Source: Rhodospirillaceae bacterium
GTDB taxonomy: Bacteria; Pseudomonadota; Alphaproteobacteria; Rhodospirillales; Magnetovibrionaceae
Length of the DNA: 5,203 nucleotides
Direction: 5' to 3'
Assembly: GCA_029881835.1 (NCBI GenBank)
Contig: JAOULV010000121.1
Location: 1-5,203 of the forward strand
Shown here: positions 1-5,203 of the stretch, piece by piece
Layout of the letters: the number at the start of each line of letters is the position of its first letter
Numbering within the stretch: the stretch's first letter is position 1
The notes under the pieces: generated by a model
The model's database searches: none
What the model was told of the DNA's origin: nothing
What the model saw: the letters and a program-made list of their open reading frames with translations, nothing else
Position numbers and translations under genes: made by a program

Positions 1-1
1 A

Positions 2-67
2 ATTGATCTGCAGTGGGAAATTAGGCGCATCGGATCTCGCTTGAACGAAAAGGGGGCGGTTCAATGA
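2..67 (+). CDS. murB: UDP-N-acetylenolpyruvoylglucosamine reductase MurB, C-terminal end (partial)
   Basis: The frame is open from the left edge and gives IDLQWEIRRIGSRLNEKGAV-Q before a TGA stop at 65-67. The L-x-W-E-I-R-R-I-G pattern is the usual last helix of MurB proteins. MurB is the cytoplasmic flavoenzyme that reduces UDP-GlcNAc-enolpyruvate to UDP-MurNAc with NADPH. Only the last 21 residues are inside the window, so no catalytic residue can be checked. The call rests on this tail plus context: in Alphaproteobacteria murB commonly lies between murC and ddl. The stop overlaps the ddl start (ATGA, 64-67), which suggests translational coupling. The tail is short, so confidence is moderate. 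Confidence 0.75.
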   Translation: MDLQWEIRRIGSRLNEKGAVQ

Positions 68-981
68 GCGTGAATAAAAACCACAAAAATGTTGCGGTGT
101 TAATGGGCGGGGCTTCGGCCGAACGTGAAGTATCGCTGGTGTCGGGCCGGGCTGTGGCAAGCGCGCTTAAAAGTGTTGGTTTTTCGGTTAACGAAATTGA
201 TGTCGGGCGTGACATCGGCGCACTGGCGCGCGCATTAGAACCAAAACCAGACGTGGTTTTTAACGCGCTTCACGGGCGGTTCGGCGAAGACGGTGCAATT
301 CAGGGTGTGCTGAATATTCTGGGCATTCCTTACACCCATTCGGGCCTTATGGCATCTTCCATTGCCATGGACAAACCAATGGCCAAAAGGCTTTTTGCCC
401 AAGCCGGCATCAAGGTTGCCCCCCATGTAATGGCCGGGCGTGACGATATCTTGCATGGCCGGGTCATGGACCCGCCATACGTAATAAAGCCCATTAACGA
501 AGGGTCAAGTGTTGATGTGCATATTATTCACGAATCGATAAGCGAACCACTTAGCGAACAAAACTGGCCGTACGGAGAAAACGTAATGGTCGAACAATTT
601 ATCCCGGGTCGGGAATTGACCGTTGCTGTCATGGGCGATAAGCCGCTGGCTGTGACCGAAATTACCACCGGGCGGGAATTTTATGATTATGACGCCAAAT
701 ATACCGACGGTGGATCAACCCATGTACTGCCCGCAGATATTGAAAAAGATATCTATGACGAAGCCATGCGCCTTGCCCAACTGGCGCATGACACGCTCGG
801 CTGTCGGGGGGTTTCACGGGCAGATTTTCGTTTTGATGGAAAGGACATTTACATCCTTGAGGTAAATACCCAACCCGGAATGACGCCAACGTCGCTGGTA
901 CCTGAACAGGCGGCATTGGTGGGAATTGGTTTTGGCGAACTTGTTACTTGGATGGTAGAGCAGGCGGAGTGTGATTTATGA
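64..981 (+). CDS. ddl: D-alanine--D-alanine ligase (Ddl, DdlB type)
   Basis: This 305-residue cytoplasmic ATP-grasp enzyme joins two D-alanines with ATP to make the D-Ala-D-Ala end of the peptidoglycan stem peptide. Its length is normal for the family. The N-terminal substrate loop MGGASAEREVSL (14-25) holds E20, matching E. coli DdlB Glu15. HGRFGEDGAIQG (70-81) is the family signature. YVIKPINEGSSV (139-150) supplies the ATP-binding lysine K142 and the serine pair S148/S149. The mobile loop FYDYDAKY (206-213) has K212 and Y213. R252 and D254, then E266, N268 and G272 in EVNTQPGMT, are the expected metal and substrate ligands, so it should be active. The ATG at 64 is preceded by a purine-rich AAGGGGG at 50-56 and overlaps the murB stop. 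Its own stop overlaps the ftsQ start. The correspondence with E. coli numbering is from memory of the family, not from an alignment run. Confidence 0.97.
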   Translation: MSVNKNHKNVAVLMGGASAEREVSLVSGRAVASALKSVGFSVNEIDVGRDIGALARALEPKPDVVFNALHGRFGEDGAIQGVLNILGIPYTHSGLMASSIAMDKPMAKRLFAQAGIKVAPHVMAGRDDILHGRVMDPPYVIKPINEGSSVDVHIIHESISEPLSEQNWPYGENVMVEQFIPGRELTVAVMGDKPLAVTEITTGREFYDYDAKYTDGGSTHVLPADIEKDIYDEAMRLAQLAHDTLGCRGVSRADFRFDGKDIYILEVNTQPGMTPTSLVPEQAALVGIGFGELVTWMVEQAECDL

Positions 982-1853
982 AGTTAAATGTTAAATTCTG
1001 GAAAAAAGATGTCGCCAAAGACGCCACCCGTCCATCGGTAAAACCACGTAAAAGGGTTGCCCCGATTTGGCGGACACGGCGCATTGTTGCGGTTTTCGCA
1101 ATTGTCGCATTTTCTGGAATTGCTGGTGCAACAACATGGGTTGCGCAATCAGGTTGGGCTGAAAAAAAATTAGATGATATTCGTTGGCAGGCAATAGCCA
1201 CCTCAACCAAGTTTGGTTTTACGGTGCAAGAAGTTTTTGTTACCGGAAGAGGCGAAACAAAACGCCAAGAAATTATGCGCATGTTAGAGGTCGAACGTGG
1301 CGCGCCAATACTGGCTTATGATTTTATCAAAGCAAAAGATAGGGTTGAAAGTTTGCCGTGGGTTCTGAACGCTAAAATAGAGCGCCTGTTGCCCGATACA
1401 ATTGTTCTGCATTTGATTGAGCGTCGCCCCCTAGCTTTATGGCAAAACGATGGAAAATTTTTCCTGATTGACGAAGAAGGCGAAGTAATAACCTCTCGTG
1501 GCCTAGATCGTTTTAAGGGAATGATGCACGTGGTAGGCCCCGATGCGCCTGATAATGTTGGGCCGTTGTTGGAGCTTTTGCAAACCCAGCCCGAAATAAA
1601 AAACAAAGTAAAATCCGCCGTTCGCATTGGCGGCAGGCGTTGGGATTTGCGCTTAAATGGCGGTGTTGATGTGCGCCTGCCCGAAGATGGCGCGCCCGAA
1701 GCCCTTGCCCGGTTGGCCCGGTTTGAACGCGAAAGCAACCTTTTGTCGCGCGACATAAAGATACTTGATCTGCGTGTCCCCGACCGGGTGATACTTCGCC
1801 GCCAGCCGGATGCCCAGGCAAAACCAGACACACAAAGAGAAAATAAAATTTAA
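978..1853 (+). CDS. ftsQ: cell division protein FtsQ (DivIB family)
   Basis: FtsQ is a bitopic inner-membrane protein of the divisome that bridges early ring proteins and the FtsL/FtsB and septal synthase complex. The 291 residues run in the expected order: a basic cytoplasmic tail (1-35, rich in K and R), one transmembrane helix (about 36-56), then a periplasmic part. The POTRA domain spans about 81-150, starting FTVQEVFVTGRGETKR and ending LPDTIVLHLIERRP. The beta domain follows to about 275, ending in LDLRVPDRVILRR, and the last 15 residues are a hydrophilic tail. The ATG at 978 lies eight bases after GGAG (966-969) and overlaps the ddl stop as ATGA, so start choice is firm and coupling to ddl is likely. 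No anomalies were seen. The transmembrane and domain limits are estimates by eye. Confidence 0.95.
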   Translation: MKLNVKFWKKDVAKDATRPSVKPRKRVAPIWRTRRIVAVFAIVAFSGIAGATTWVAQSGWAEKKLDDIRWQAIATSTKFGFTVQEVFVTGRGETKRQEIMRMLEVERGAPILAYDFIKAKDRVESLPWVLNAKIERLLPDTIVLHLIERRPLALWQNDGKFFLIDEEGEVITSRGLDRFKGMMHVVGPDAPDNVGPLLELLQTQPEIKNKVKSAVRIGGRRWDLRLNGGVDVRLPEDGAPEALARLARFERESNLLSRDIKILDLRVPDRVILRRQPDAQAKPDTQRENKI

Positions 1854-1862
1854 AAAACAAAA

Positions 1863-1879
1863 TCCTTAAGAACCAAGGA
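1863..1879 (+). promoter_or_regulatory. ftsA ribosome binding site, able to pair with upstream TCCTT
   Basis: AAGGA at 1875-1879 is the only good Shine-Dalgarno match before ftsA, 11 bases from the TTG at 1891, which is on the long side. The TCCTT at 1863-1867 is its exact complement, with a seven-base loop between them, so a 5-bp hairpin could cover the site in the mRNA. The stem is short with only two G-C pairs. The ribosome site is well supported; a regulatory role for the hairpin is inference. Confidence 0.5.
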
Positions 1880-1890
1880 ATATAAGTAAA

Positions 1891-3156
1891 TTGAAGCACG
1901 AAAATACAACCAAAAAACAGCGCACCGGCTTAATAGCCGCGTTAGATATTGGCACCACCAAGGTATCGTGCCTTATTGCCAGAAAAGATGCTGACCGCCC
2001 GGCGCGTATTGTTGGTATAGGCCACCACGCGTCCAAGGGGGTTAAGTCAGGCTCCATTATTGATATGGATGGGGCGGAACATTCAATTCGTTCGGCGGTT
2101 GAAGCGGCCGAACTTATGGCGGGTGAAAATATTAAATCGGTAACGGTTGGCCTTTCCGGAACGTGCTTTTCATCGCGTTTGGTTTCTTATGATATTTCTA
2201 TTTCCGGTCACGAAATAAACGACAATGATATTCATCGCATACTAGATACCCACAGACTGGCAACAGATGTACCCGAAGACCGCGAAATAGTGCATGTGAT
2301 CCCTGTTGGTTATTCGATTGACGGCAACCGTGGTGTGCATGATCCGCGCGGTATGTTTGGCGATCGTTTGGGTGTGAACATCCACGTTATTACGGCATCA
2401 AAAAACACCATAAAAAATATTCACACCTGCATACACCGTTGCCATTTGGAAATTGATGATATGGTTGTTGCGCCATATGCATCCGCACTTTCAGGTTTGG
2501 TCGGTGATGAAATGCGTCTAGGTGTAACGCTGATTGATATGGGCGGTGGCACCACTAATATTGCGGTATTTTTTGATGGTGAAATTGTTCACACAGATTC
2601 AATTCCGGTTGGCGGAATAAATGTTACCAATGATATTGCCCGTGGCCTTTCCACCCCGGTGGCCCACGCCGAAAGGATGAAAACCCTTTATGGCAATGCA
2701 ATGCCATCACCGTCTGATGACCACGAAGTAATCAAGGTTCCCATAATTGGCGAAGAACAAAGCGGTGAAGCTAACCCGGTTCCCCGTTCGGTGCTGGTTG
2801 GCATTATTCGCCCACGTATTGAGGAAACATTTGAAATGGTGCAACAGCGCCTTGATGCGGCGGGCTTTGGCAAGGTAGCCGGCCCGCGCTTGGTGCTGTC
2901 CGGTGGTGCTTCGCTTTTGCCTGGCGTTCGCGAAATGGCCGGGGAAATTCTGCAAAAACAGGTTCGCATGGCAAGGCCCAGACCGATGGAAGGCTTGGCT
3001 GATGCGGCATCGGGCCCGCAGTTTTCTACCTGCGCCGGTCTTTTGGAGTATGCGCTTAAATCAGGTAACGCCGCCCAAGGCAGGGCCTGGCGCCCGGCCG
3101 GTCGTCCGGCAAGTAGATTTGGGCGAATTAGCCAATGGCTCAGAGAAAATTTTTAA
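1891..3156 (+). CDS. ftsA: cell division protein FtsA (actin-like FtsZ membrane tether)
   Basis: FtsA is an actin/Hsp70-fold ATP-binding protein that polymerises under the membrane, binds the FtsZ C-terminal peptide and recruits later division proteins. This 421-residue protein has phosphate loop 1 (ALDIGTTKV, 17-25), the FtsA-specific 1C domain (about 95-175), phosphate loop 2 (DMGGGTTNIAVF, 216-227) and the adenosine motif LSGGASLLPG (336-345). It ends in the amphipathic membrane helix RFGRISQWLRENF (409-421), so it is full length. The start is chosen as TTG at 1891. The frame is closed by a TAA at 1867-1869, the intervening codons include no ATG, GTG or other TTG, and no in-frame ATG follows before the conserved ALDIGTTK core. 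It is 37 bases from ftsQ, so it is probably in the same transcript. The rare start and spaced ribosome site suggest modest translation. Confidence 0.96.
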   Translation: MKHENTTKKQRTGLIAALDIGTTKVSCLIARKDADRPARIVGIGHHASKGVKSGSIIDMDGAEHSIRSAVEAAELMAGENIKSVTVGLSGTCFSSRLVSYDISISGHEINDNDIHRILDTHRLATDVPEDREIVHVIPVGYSIDGNRGVHDPRGMFGDRLGVNIHVITASKNTIKNIHTCIHRCHLEIDDMVVAPYASALSGLVGDEMRLGVTLIDMGGGTTNIAVFFDGEIVHTDSIPVGGINVTNDIARGLSTPVAHAERMKTLYGNAMPSPSDDHEVIKVPIIGEEQSGEANPVPRSVLVGIIRPRIEETFEMVQQRLDAAGFGKVAGPRLVLSGGASLLPGVREMAGEILQKQVRMARPRPMEGLADAASGPQFSTCAGLLEYALKSGNAAQGRAWRPAGRPASRFGRISQWLRENF

Positions 3157-3189
3157 GCAATATCAAGTACTTATAAATGGTTCAAGTAT

Positions 3190-3256
3190 AGAGTCAGAAA
3201 AAAGGAATCGGTTTTAACCAACAGAGTCAGAAAAGCGGCCCAATAGAATCAGAAAT
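3190..3256 (+). repeat. three direct copies of AGARTCAGAAAW upstream of ftsZ
   Basis: Copies are AGAGTCAGAAAA at 3190-3201, the identical 12-mer at 3223-3234, and AGAATCAGAAAT at 3245-3256 with two changes. Start-to-start distances are 33 and 22 bp, both multiples of 11, so the copies would lie on roughly the same face of the helix. Copies two and three share a longer 17-base unit, CCAAYAGARTCAGAAAW (from 3218 and 3240, 14 of 17 identical). Each copy contains one GANTC. This arrangement looks like repeated binding sites for a regulator, but I do not recognise the motif as any named operator. Confidence 0.8.
3191..3250. promoter_or_regulatory. cluster of four GANTC sites (CcrM-type methylation targets)
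   Basis: GANTC occurs at 3191-3195 (GAGTC), 3205-3209 (GAATC), 3224-3228 (GAGTC) and 3246-3250 (GAATC). Scanning the rest of the window by eye I found only two more, at 532-536 and 2596-2600, both inside genes. GANTC is the target of the alphaproteobacterial cell-cycle adenine methyltransferase CcrM, and in Caulobacter methylation of such sites, read by GcrA, activates ftsZ transcription. The sites are directly visible. That this organism has CcrM and GcrA is inferred from its apparent class. Confidence 0.7.
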
Positions 3257-3260
3257 TCTA
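3244..3260. repeat. 6-bp inverted repeat overlapping the third direct repeat
   Basis: TAGAAT (3244-3249) and ATTCTA (3255-3260) are exact reverse complements around a five-base spacer. The repeat overlaps the last GANTC and the third copy of the direct repeat. It could be a dimer operator or chance in AT-rich sequence; the stem is too AT-rich to be a strong RNA hairpin. Confidence 0.4.
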
Positions 3261-3324
3261 ACTAAAACCCTAAAAAGAAACCAAATATTAAGTGTTATTG
3301 GGGCATTTTTTATAGACATTTAGT

Positions 3325-3332
3325 GGAGAGGG
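3325..3332 (+). promoter_or_regulatory. ftsZ ribosome binding site, which decides the start
   Basis: GGAGAGGG at 3325-3332 is a strong Shine-Dalgarno stretch, with GAGG ending six bases before the ATG at 3338. An in-frame GTG at 3323 would make this stretch coding (MERDP) and has no comparable ribosome site before it, only an AT-rich run. The ATG start also gives MTINLSVP, which resembles other alphaproteobacterial FtsZ N termini. Confidence 0.85.
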
Positions 3333-3337
3333 ATCCC

Positions 3338-5035
3338 ATGACCATAAATCTCAGCGTACCAAACGAAACCCTGGAATTAAAACCCCGCATCAGCGTAGTT
3401 GGTGTTGGCGGTGCCGGTGGCAATGCAGTCAACAACATGATCAACGGCCAGCTAGAGGGTTGCGAATTTATAGTCGCCAACACCGATGCTCAGGCCCTGA
3501 TCCATTCAGGAACTGATCGACGCATTCAGTTGGGCACAACCTTGACCCAAGGATTGGGTGCGGGATCGAAACCGGAAATTGGTCGCGCTGCTGCCGAAGA
3601 AACCATTGATGAATTGAACGAGCAACTAAAGGGCGCTCACATGGTATTTATTGCTGCCGGCATGGGTGGTGGCACTGGTACAGGGGCAGCACCCGTAATT
3701 GCGCGCGCTGCACGTGATATGGGCATCTTGACAGTTGGCGTTGTGACCAAACCGTTTCAGTTTGAAGGCCAGCATCGTTTGCGCCTCGCTGAAAAAGGTA
3801 TTGAGGAACTAGAGCAGTACGTTGATACGTTGATCATTATTCCCAACCAGAACCTATTTCGCATAGCTAACGAAAAAACCACATTTGCAGATGCCTTTAA
3901 AATGGCTGACGATGTGCTTTATTCTGGCGTGCGTTCGGTTACCGATCTGATGGTTCGCCCCGGTCTTATCAATCTAGATTTTGCTGATGTTCGCTCGGTT
4001 ATGAACGAAATGGGTAAAGCCATGATGGGTACCGGCGAAGCCGAAGGCGATCGCCGCGCACTTGATGCTGCTGAAGCTGCCATTTCTAATCCACTGCTTG
4101 ATGATGCATCGATGGCAGGGGCCAAAGGGGTTCTTATCAATATTACAGGTGGTTCTGACATGACCTTGTTTGAGGTTGATGAAGCCGCTAACCGTATCCG
4201 CGCCGAAGTTGACCAAGACGCATACATCATATTTGGGTCCACCTACGAAGAAGGCCTTGATGGTCGTATGCGTGTTTCAGTTGTTGCAACTGGAATGGAC
4301 GCTGAAAATTCACGCCGCATAGCGCCTACAATTACAACAGTTACCGATGCCGTTGCGGTTTCACGTCCGCAGGTTATTGGTGTGCAAAGCGCACCCGAAC
4401 CACAGCCACAAGTGGCCGTGCAAGAAGAAGCGCCAGTACCAGAAGTTAAATCAGAGCCAGAATTGCTCAGTGCTGAAGAAGTTGCTGAGGCTGCAGCAGA
4501 ATTGGAAATGATTGAAGACGGTCCCGAGAACGAAATTGAACTAGTAGAAGAAGAAATCGCAACTGAAACAGTGAGCGCAGCACCCATGCCCGCAATGCCG
4601 GGCGCGGGTGCAGAAGATGCCTTTATCCCGCCAGCACCAGTTCGTCACGATGGCGGTGAAGAGCAGGTTAGCGCAGATCCGTTTGCTGCCGCAGCAATGC
4701 AAAACGGAACAGAACGCGATGAAGAAGATGAAGGTAACGCCGCAAGCCTTAAAAAGGGCGTGAGCCGTGGCCCCAGCCTATTTGAAAGGGTCACCGGAAG
4801 TGCCAGAAACACCATTAGCGGATTTGGCCAATCATCGAGCGAACCAGAGGCCCAAAAGCCAGCGGAAACCACGCCCGTTGCCGAGCAGGCTCCTCATCAG
4901 GCCCCCCAAGCAGATCTGGCAGTAGTTAGTGAGCCAAAATTGGGTGGACTAGATAGCGATGAGAGGGTCAAGGAAAGCTCATCTGAAGACGATCTGCTTG
5001 ATATTCCAGCATTTTTACGCAGGCAGGCCAACTAA
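3338..5035 (+). CDS. ftsZ: cell division GTPase FtsZ, with long alphaproteobacterial linker
   Basis: FtsZ is the tubulin-like cytoplasmic GTPase that polymerises into the division ring. From the ATG at 3338 it has 565 residues. The GTPase core (about 14-335) shows GVGGAGGNAVNNM (22-34), ANTDAQAL (47-54), the tubulin signature GGGTGTG (110-116), KPFQFEG (138-144) and the T7 catalytic loop NLDFADV (212-218) with D214 and D217. A linker of about 215 residues follows: a proline-, alanine- and glutamate-rich acidic part (about 345-470), then a more basic patch with PSLFERVTG (479-487). It ends with the conserved peptide DDLLDIPAFLRRQAN (551-565) that binds FtsA and other partners. E. coli FtsZ is 383 residues; long linkers are typical of Alphaproteobacteria. 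The core is complete and should be active. It probably has its own promoter in the preceding 181-base gap and is followed by an intrinsic terminator. Confidence 0.98.
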   Translation: MTINLSVPNETLELKPRISVVGVGGAGGNAVNNMINGQLEGCEFIVANTDAQALIHSGTDRRIQLGTTLTQGLGAGSKPEIGRAAAEETIDELNEQLKGAHMVFIAAGMGGGTGTGAAPVIARAARDMGILTVGVVTKPFQFEGQHRLRLAEKGIEELEQYVDTLIIIPNQNLFRIANEKTTFADAFKMADDVLYSGVRSVTDLMVRPGLINLDFADVRSVMNEMGKAMMGTGEAEGDRRALDAAEAAISNPLLDDASMAGAKGVLINITGGSDMTLFEVDEAANRIRAEVDQDAYIIFGSTYEEGLDGRMRVSVVATGMDAENSRRIAPTITTVTDAVAVSRPQVIGVQSAPEPQPQVAVQEEAPVPEVKSEPELLSAEEVAEAAAELEMIEDGPENEIELVEEEIATETVSAAPMPAMPGAGAEDAFIPPAPVRHDGGEEQVSADPFAAAAMQNGTERDEEDEGNAASLKKGVSRGPSLFERVTGSARNTISGFGQSSSEPEAQKPAETTPVAEQAPHQAPQADLAVVSEPKLGGLDSDERVKESSSEDDLLDIPAFLRRQAN

Positions 5036-5047
5036 CAGGCCAACTAA
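5024..5047 (+). repeat. exact 12-bp tandem duplication of the ftsZ 3' end
   Basis: CAGGCCAACTAA occurs at 5024-5035 and again, directly abutting, at 5036-5047. The first copy encodes the last three FtsZ residues (Q-A-N) and the TAA stop. The second copy is in the same frame and so places a second in-frame TAA 12 bases downstream. Protein length is unchanged. This looks like a recent slippage or unequal-crossover event. Confidence 0.9.
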
Positions 5048-5124
5048 GTGCATATTTTAAGGATTTGGGGTATTTGCCCCTAACCCTCTGAGAATATGTA
5101 ACATTAGGTAATAATGATTGATTT

Positions 5125-5178
5125 GAGCGTCTCATGACCGGGTGGTACACCCAATATGCATGGGACGCTCTTTTTTTT
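5125..5178 (+). terminator. Rho-independent terminator after ftsZ
   Basis: GAGCGTCTCATG (5125-5136) pairs with CATGGGACGCTC (5159-5170) over 12 bp with a single G-U wobble. Inside it, GGGTG (5140-5144) pairs with CACCC (5148-5152) around a GTA loop, separated from the outer stem by an asymmetric internal loop (3 and 6 bases). Eight T follow directly (5171-5178). This should end the ftsZ transcript and isolate it from the next gene. There is no T-run on the other side, so it is not expected to work for the opposite strand. Confidence 0.93.
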
Positions 5179-5203
5179 GTGCGTGTCTCAAAATTTACAA
5201 CAT

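Larger units (their letters stand above)
3157..3337 (+). promoter_or_regulatory. ftsA-ftsZ intergenic region, probable ftsZ promoter and control region
   Basis: This 181-base AT-rich gap has no convincing gene, whereas the genes before it are tightly packed. Most or all of it is probably the leader and promoter of ftsZ. It holds four GANTC sites, a triplicated direct repeat, an inverted repeat (TAGAAT at 3244-3249 with ATTCTA at 3255-3260) and a TTAACCAA at 3214-3221 that resembles a CtrA half-site (TTAACCAT). Possible -10 boxes are TATAAA (3172-3177), TAGAAT (3244-3249) and TATAGA (3311-3316), but none has a good -35 box at the right distance, so I cannot place the start of transcription. 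A 7-base TCAAGTA is repeated at 3163 and 3182. In Caulobacter a cell-cycle-regulated ftsZ promoter lies in this same gap; its presence here is inferred. Confidence 0.65.

Noticed and set aside
944..1282. Minus-strand ORFs opposite ddl, ftsQ, ftsA and ftsZ (this one opposite ftsQ as an example)
   Set aside because: They lie wholly or mostly opposite well-supported genes, and their products are low-complexity or lack any recognisable motif.
2903..3217. Plus-strand 104-codon ORF running from inside ftsA into the ftsA-ftsZ gap
   Set aside because: Most of it overlaps ftsA in another frame, its product matches no family I know, and it has no clear ribosome site. It is a shadow frame, and its end in the spacer is chance.
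3298..3316. TTGGGG with TATAGA as a sigma-70 type promoter just before ftsZ
   Set aside because: The two boxes are only seven bases apart, far from the usual 16-18, and the sequence 17 bases before TATAGA is a poor -35 match. It was not called as a defined promoter.
5067..5080. Small hairpin GGGG-6-CCCC after ftsZ
   Set aside because: The stem is only four base pairs with no following T-run, and a far stronger terminator lies about 45 bases downstream. It may be a minor structure in the 3' untranslated region.
5102..5116. Inverted repeat CATTA-5-TAATG in the ftsZ trailer
   Set aside because: It is five AT-rich base pairs with no context suggesting function, as expected by chance in this composition.
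4968..5150. Minus-strand 60-codon ORF across the ftsZ end and the terminator
   Set aside because: It runs through the terminator hairpin and the tandem duplication, and has no recognisable product. The trailer is better explained as untranslated.
5179..5203. Possible start of the next gene (lpxC often follows ftsZ in related bacteria)
   Set aside because: The last 25 bases show no start codon with a ribosome site and no recognisable coding sequence, so nothing can be supported.

Overview
This window is a stretch of the division and cell wall (dcw) gene cluster of an alphaproteobacterium, with all genes on the + strand in the order murB (3' end only), ddl, ftsQ, ftsA, ftsZ. The assignment to Alphaproteobacteria rests on four things: murB lies directly before ddl; FtsQ carries the alphaproteobacterial POTRA-edge pattern (LPDTIVLHLIERRPLALWQ); FtsZ is long (565 residues) with a linker of about 215 residues; and FtsZ ends in DLLDIPAFLRRQAN. 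I cannot name the genus. The moderate GC content and the AT-rich spacers would fit a Rhodospirillales-like or marine lineage, but that is a guess.

Layout. Positions 2-67 encode the last 21 residues of MurB. Its TGA stop overlaps the ddl ATG as ATGA, and the ddl stop overlaps the ftsQ ATG in the same way, so these three genes look translationally coupled. A 37-base gap separates ftsQ from ftsA, which appears to start with TTG behind a ribosome binding site that can pair with a short upstream sequence. A 181-base gene-free region lies between ftsA and ftsZ. After ftsZ there is an exact 12-bp tandem duplication of its last codons and stop, about 75 bases without a gene, and a strong intrinsic terminator. 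Nothing recognisable begins in the last 25 bases.

How the genes work together. MurB and Ddl supply cytoplasmic peptidoglycan precursors (UDP-MurNAc and D-Ala-D-Ala). FtsZ forms the cytokinetic ring, FtsA tethers it to the membrane through a C-terminal amphipathic helix, and FtsQ is the single-pass membrane scaffold linking the ring to septal wall synthesis.

The genes themselves are orthodox, and I do not see a new protein system here. The most interesting part is the ftsA-ftsZ spacer. It has four GANTC sites within 60 bp, while I find only two in the rest of the window. Three of the four sit inside copies of a direct repeat spaced 33 and 22 bp apart. This looks like a CcrM-methylation-responsive, cell-cycle-controlled ftsZ promoter with a repeated operator.
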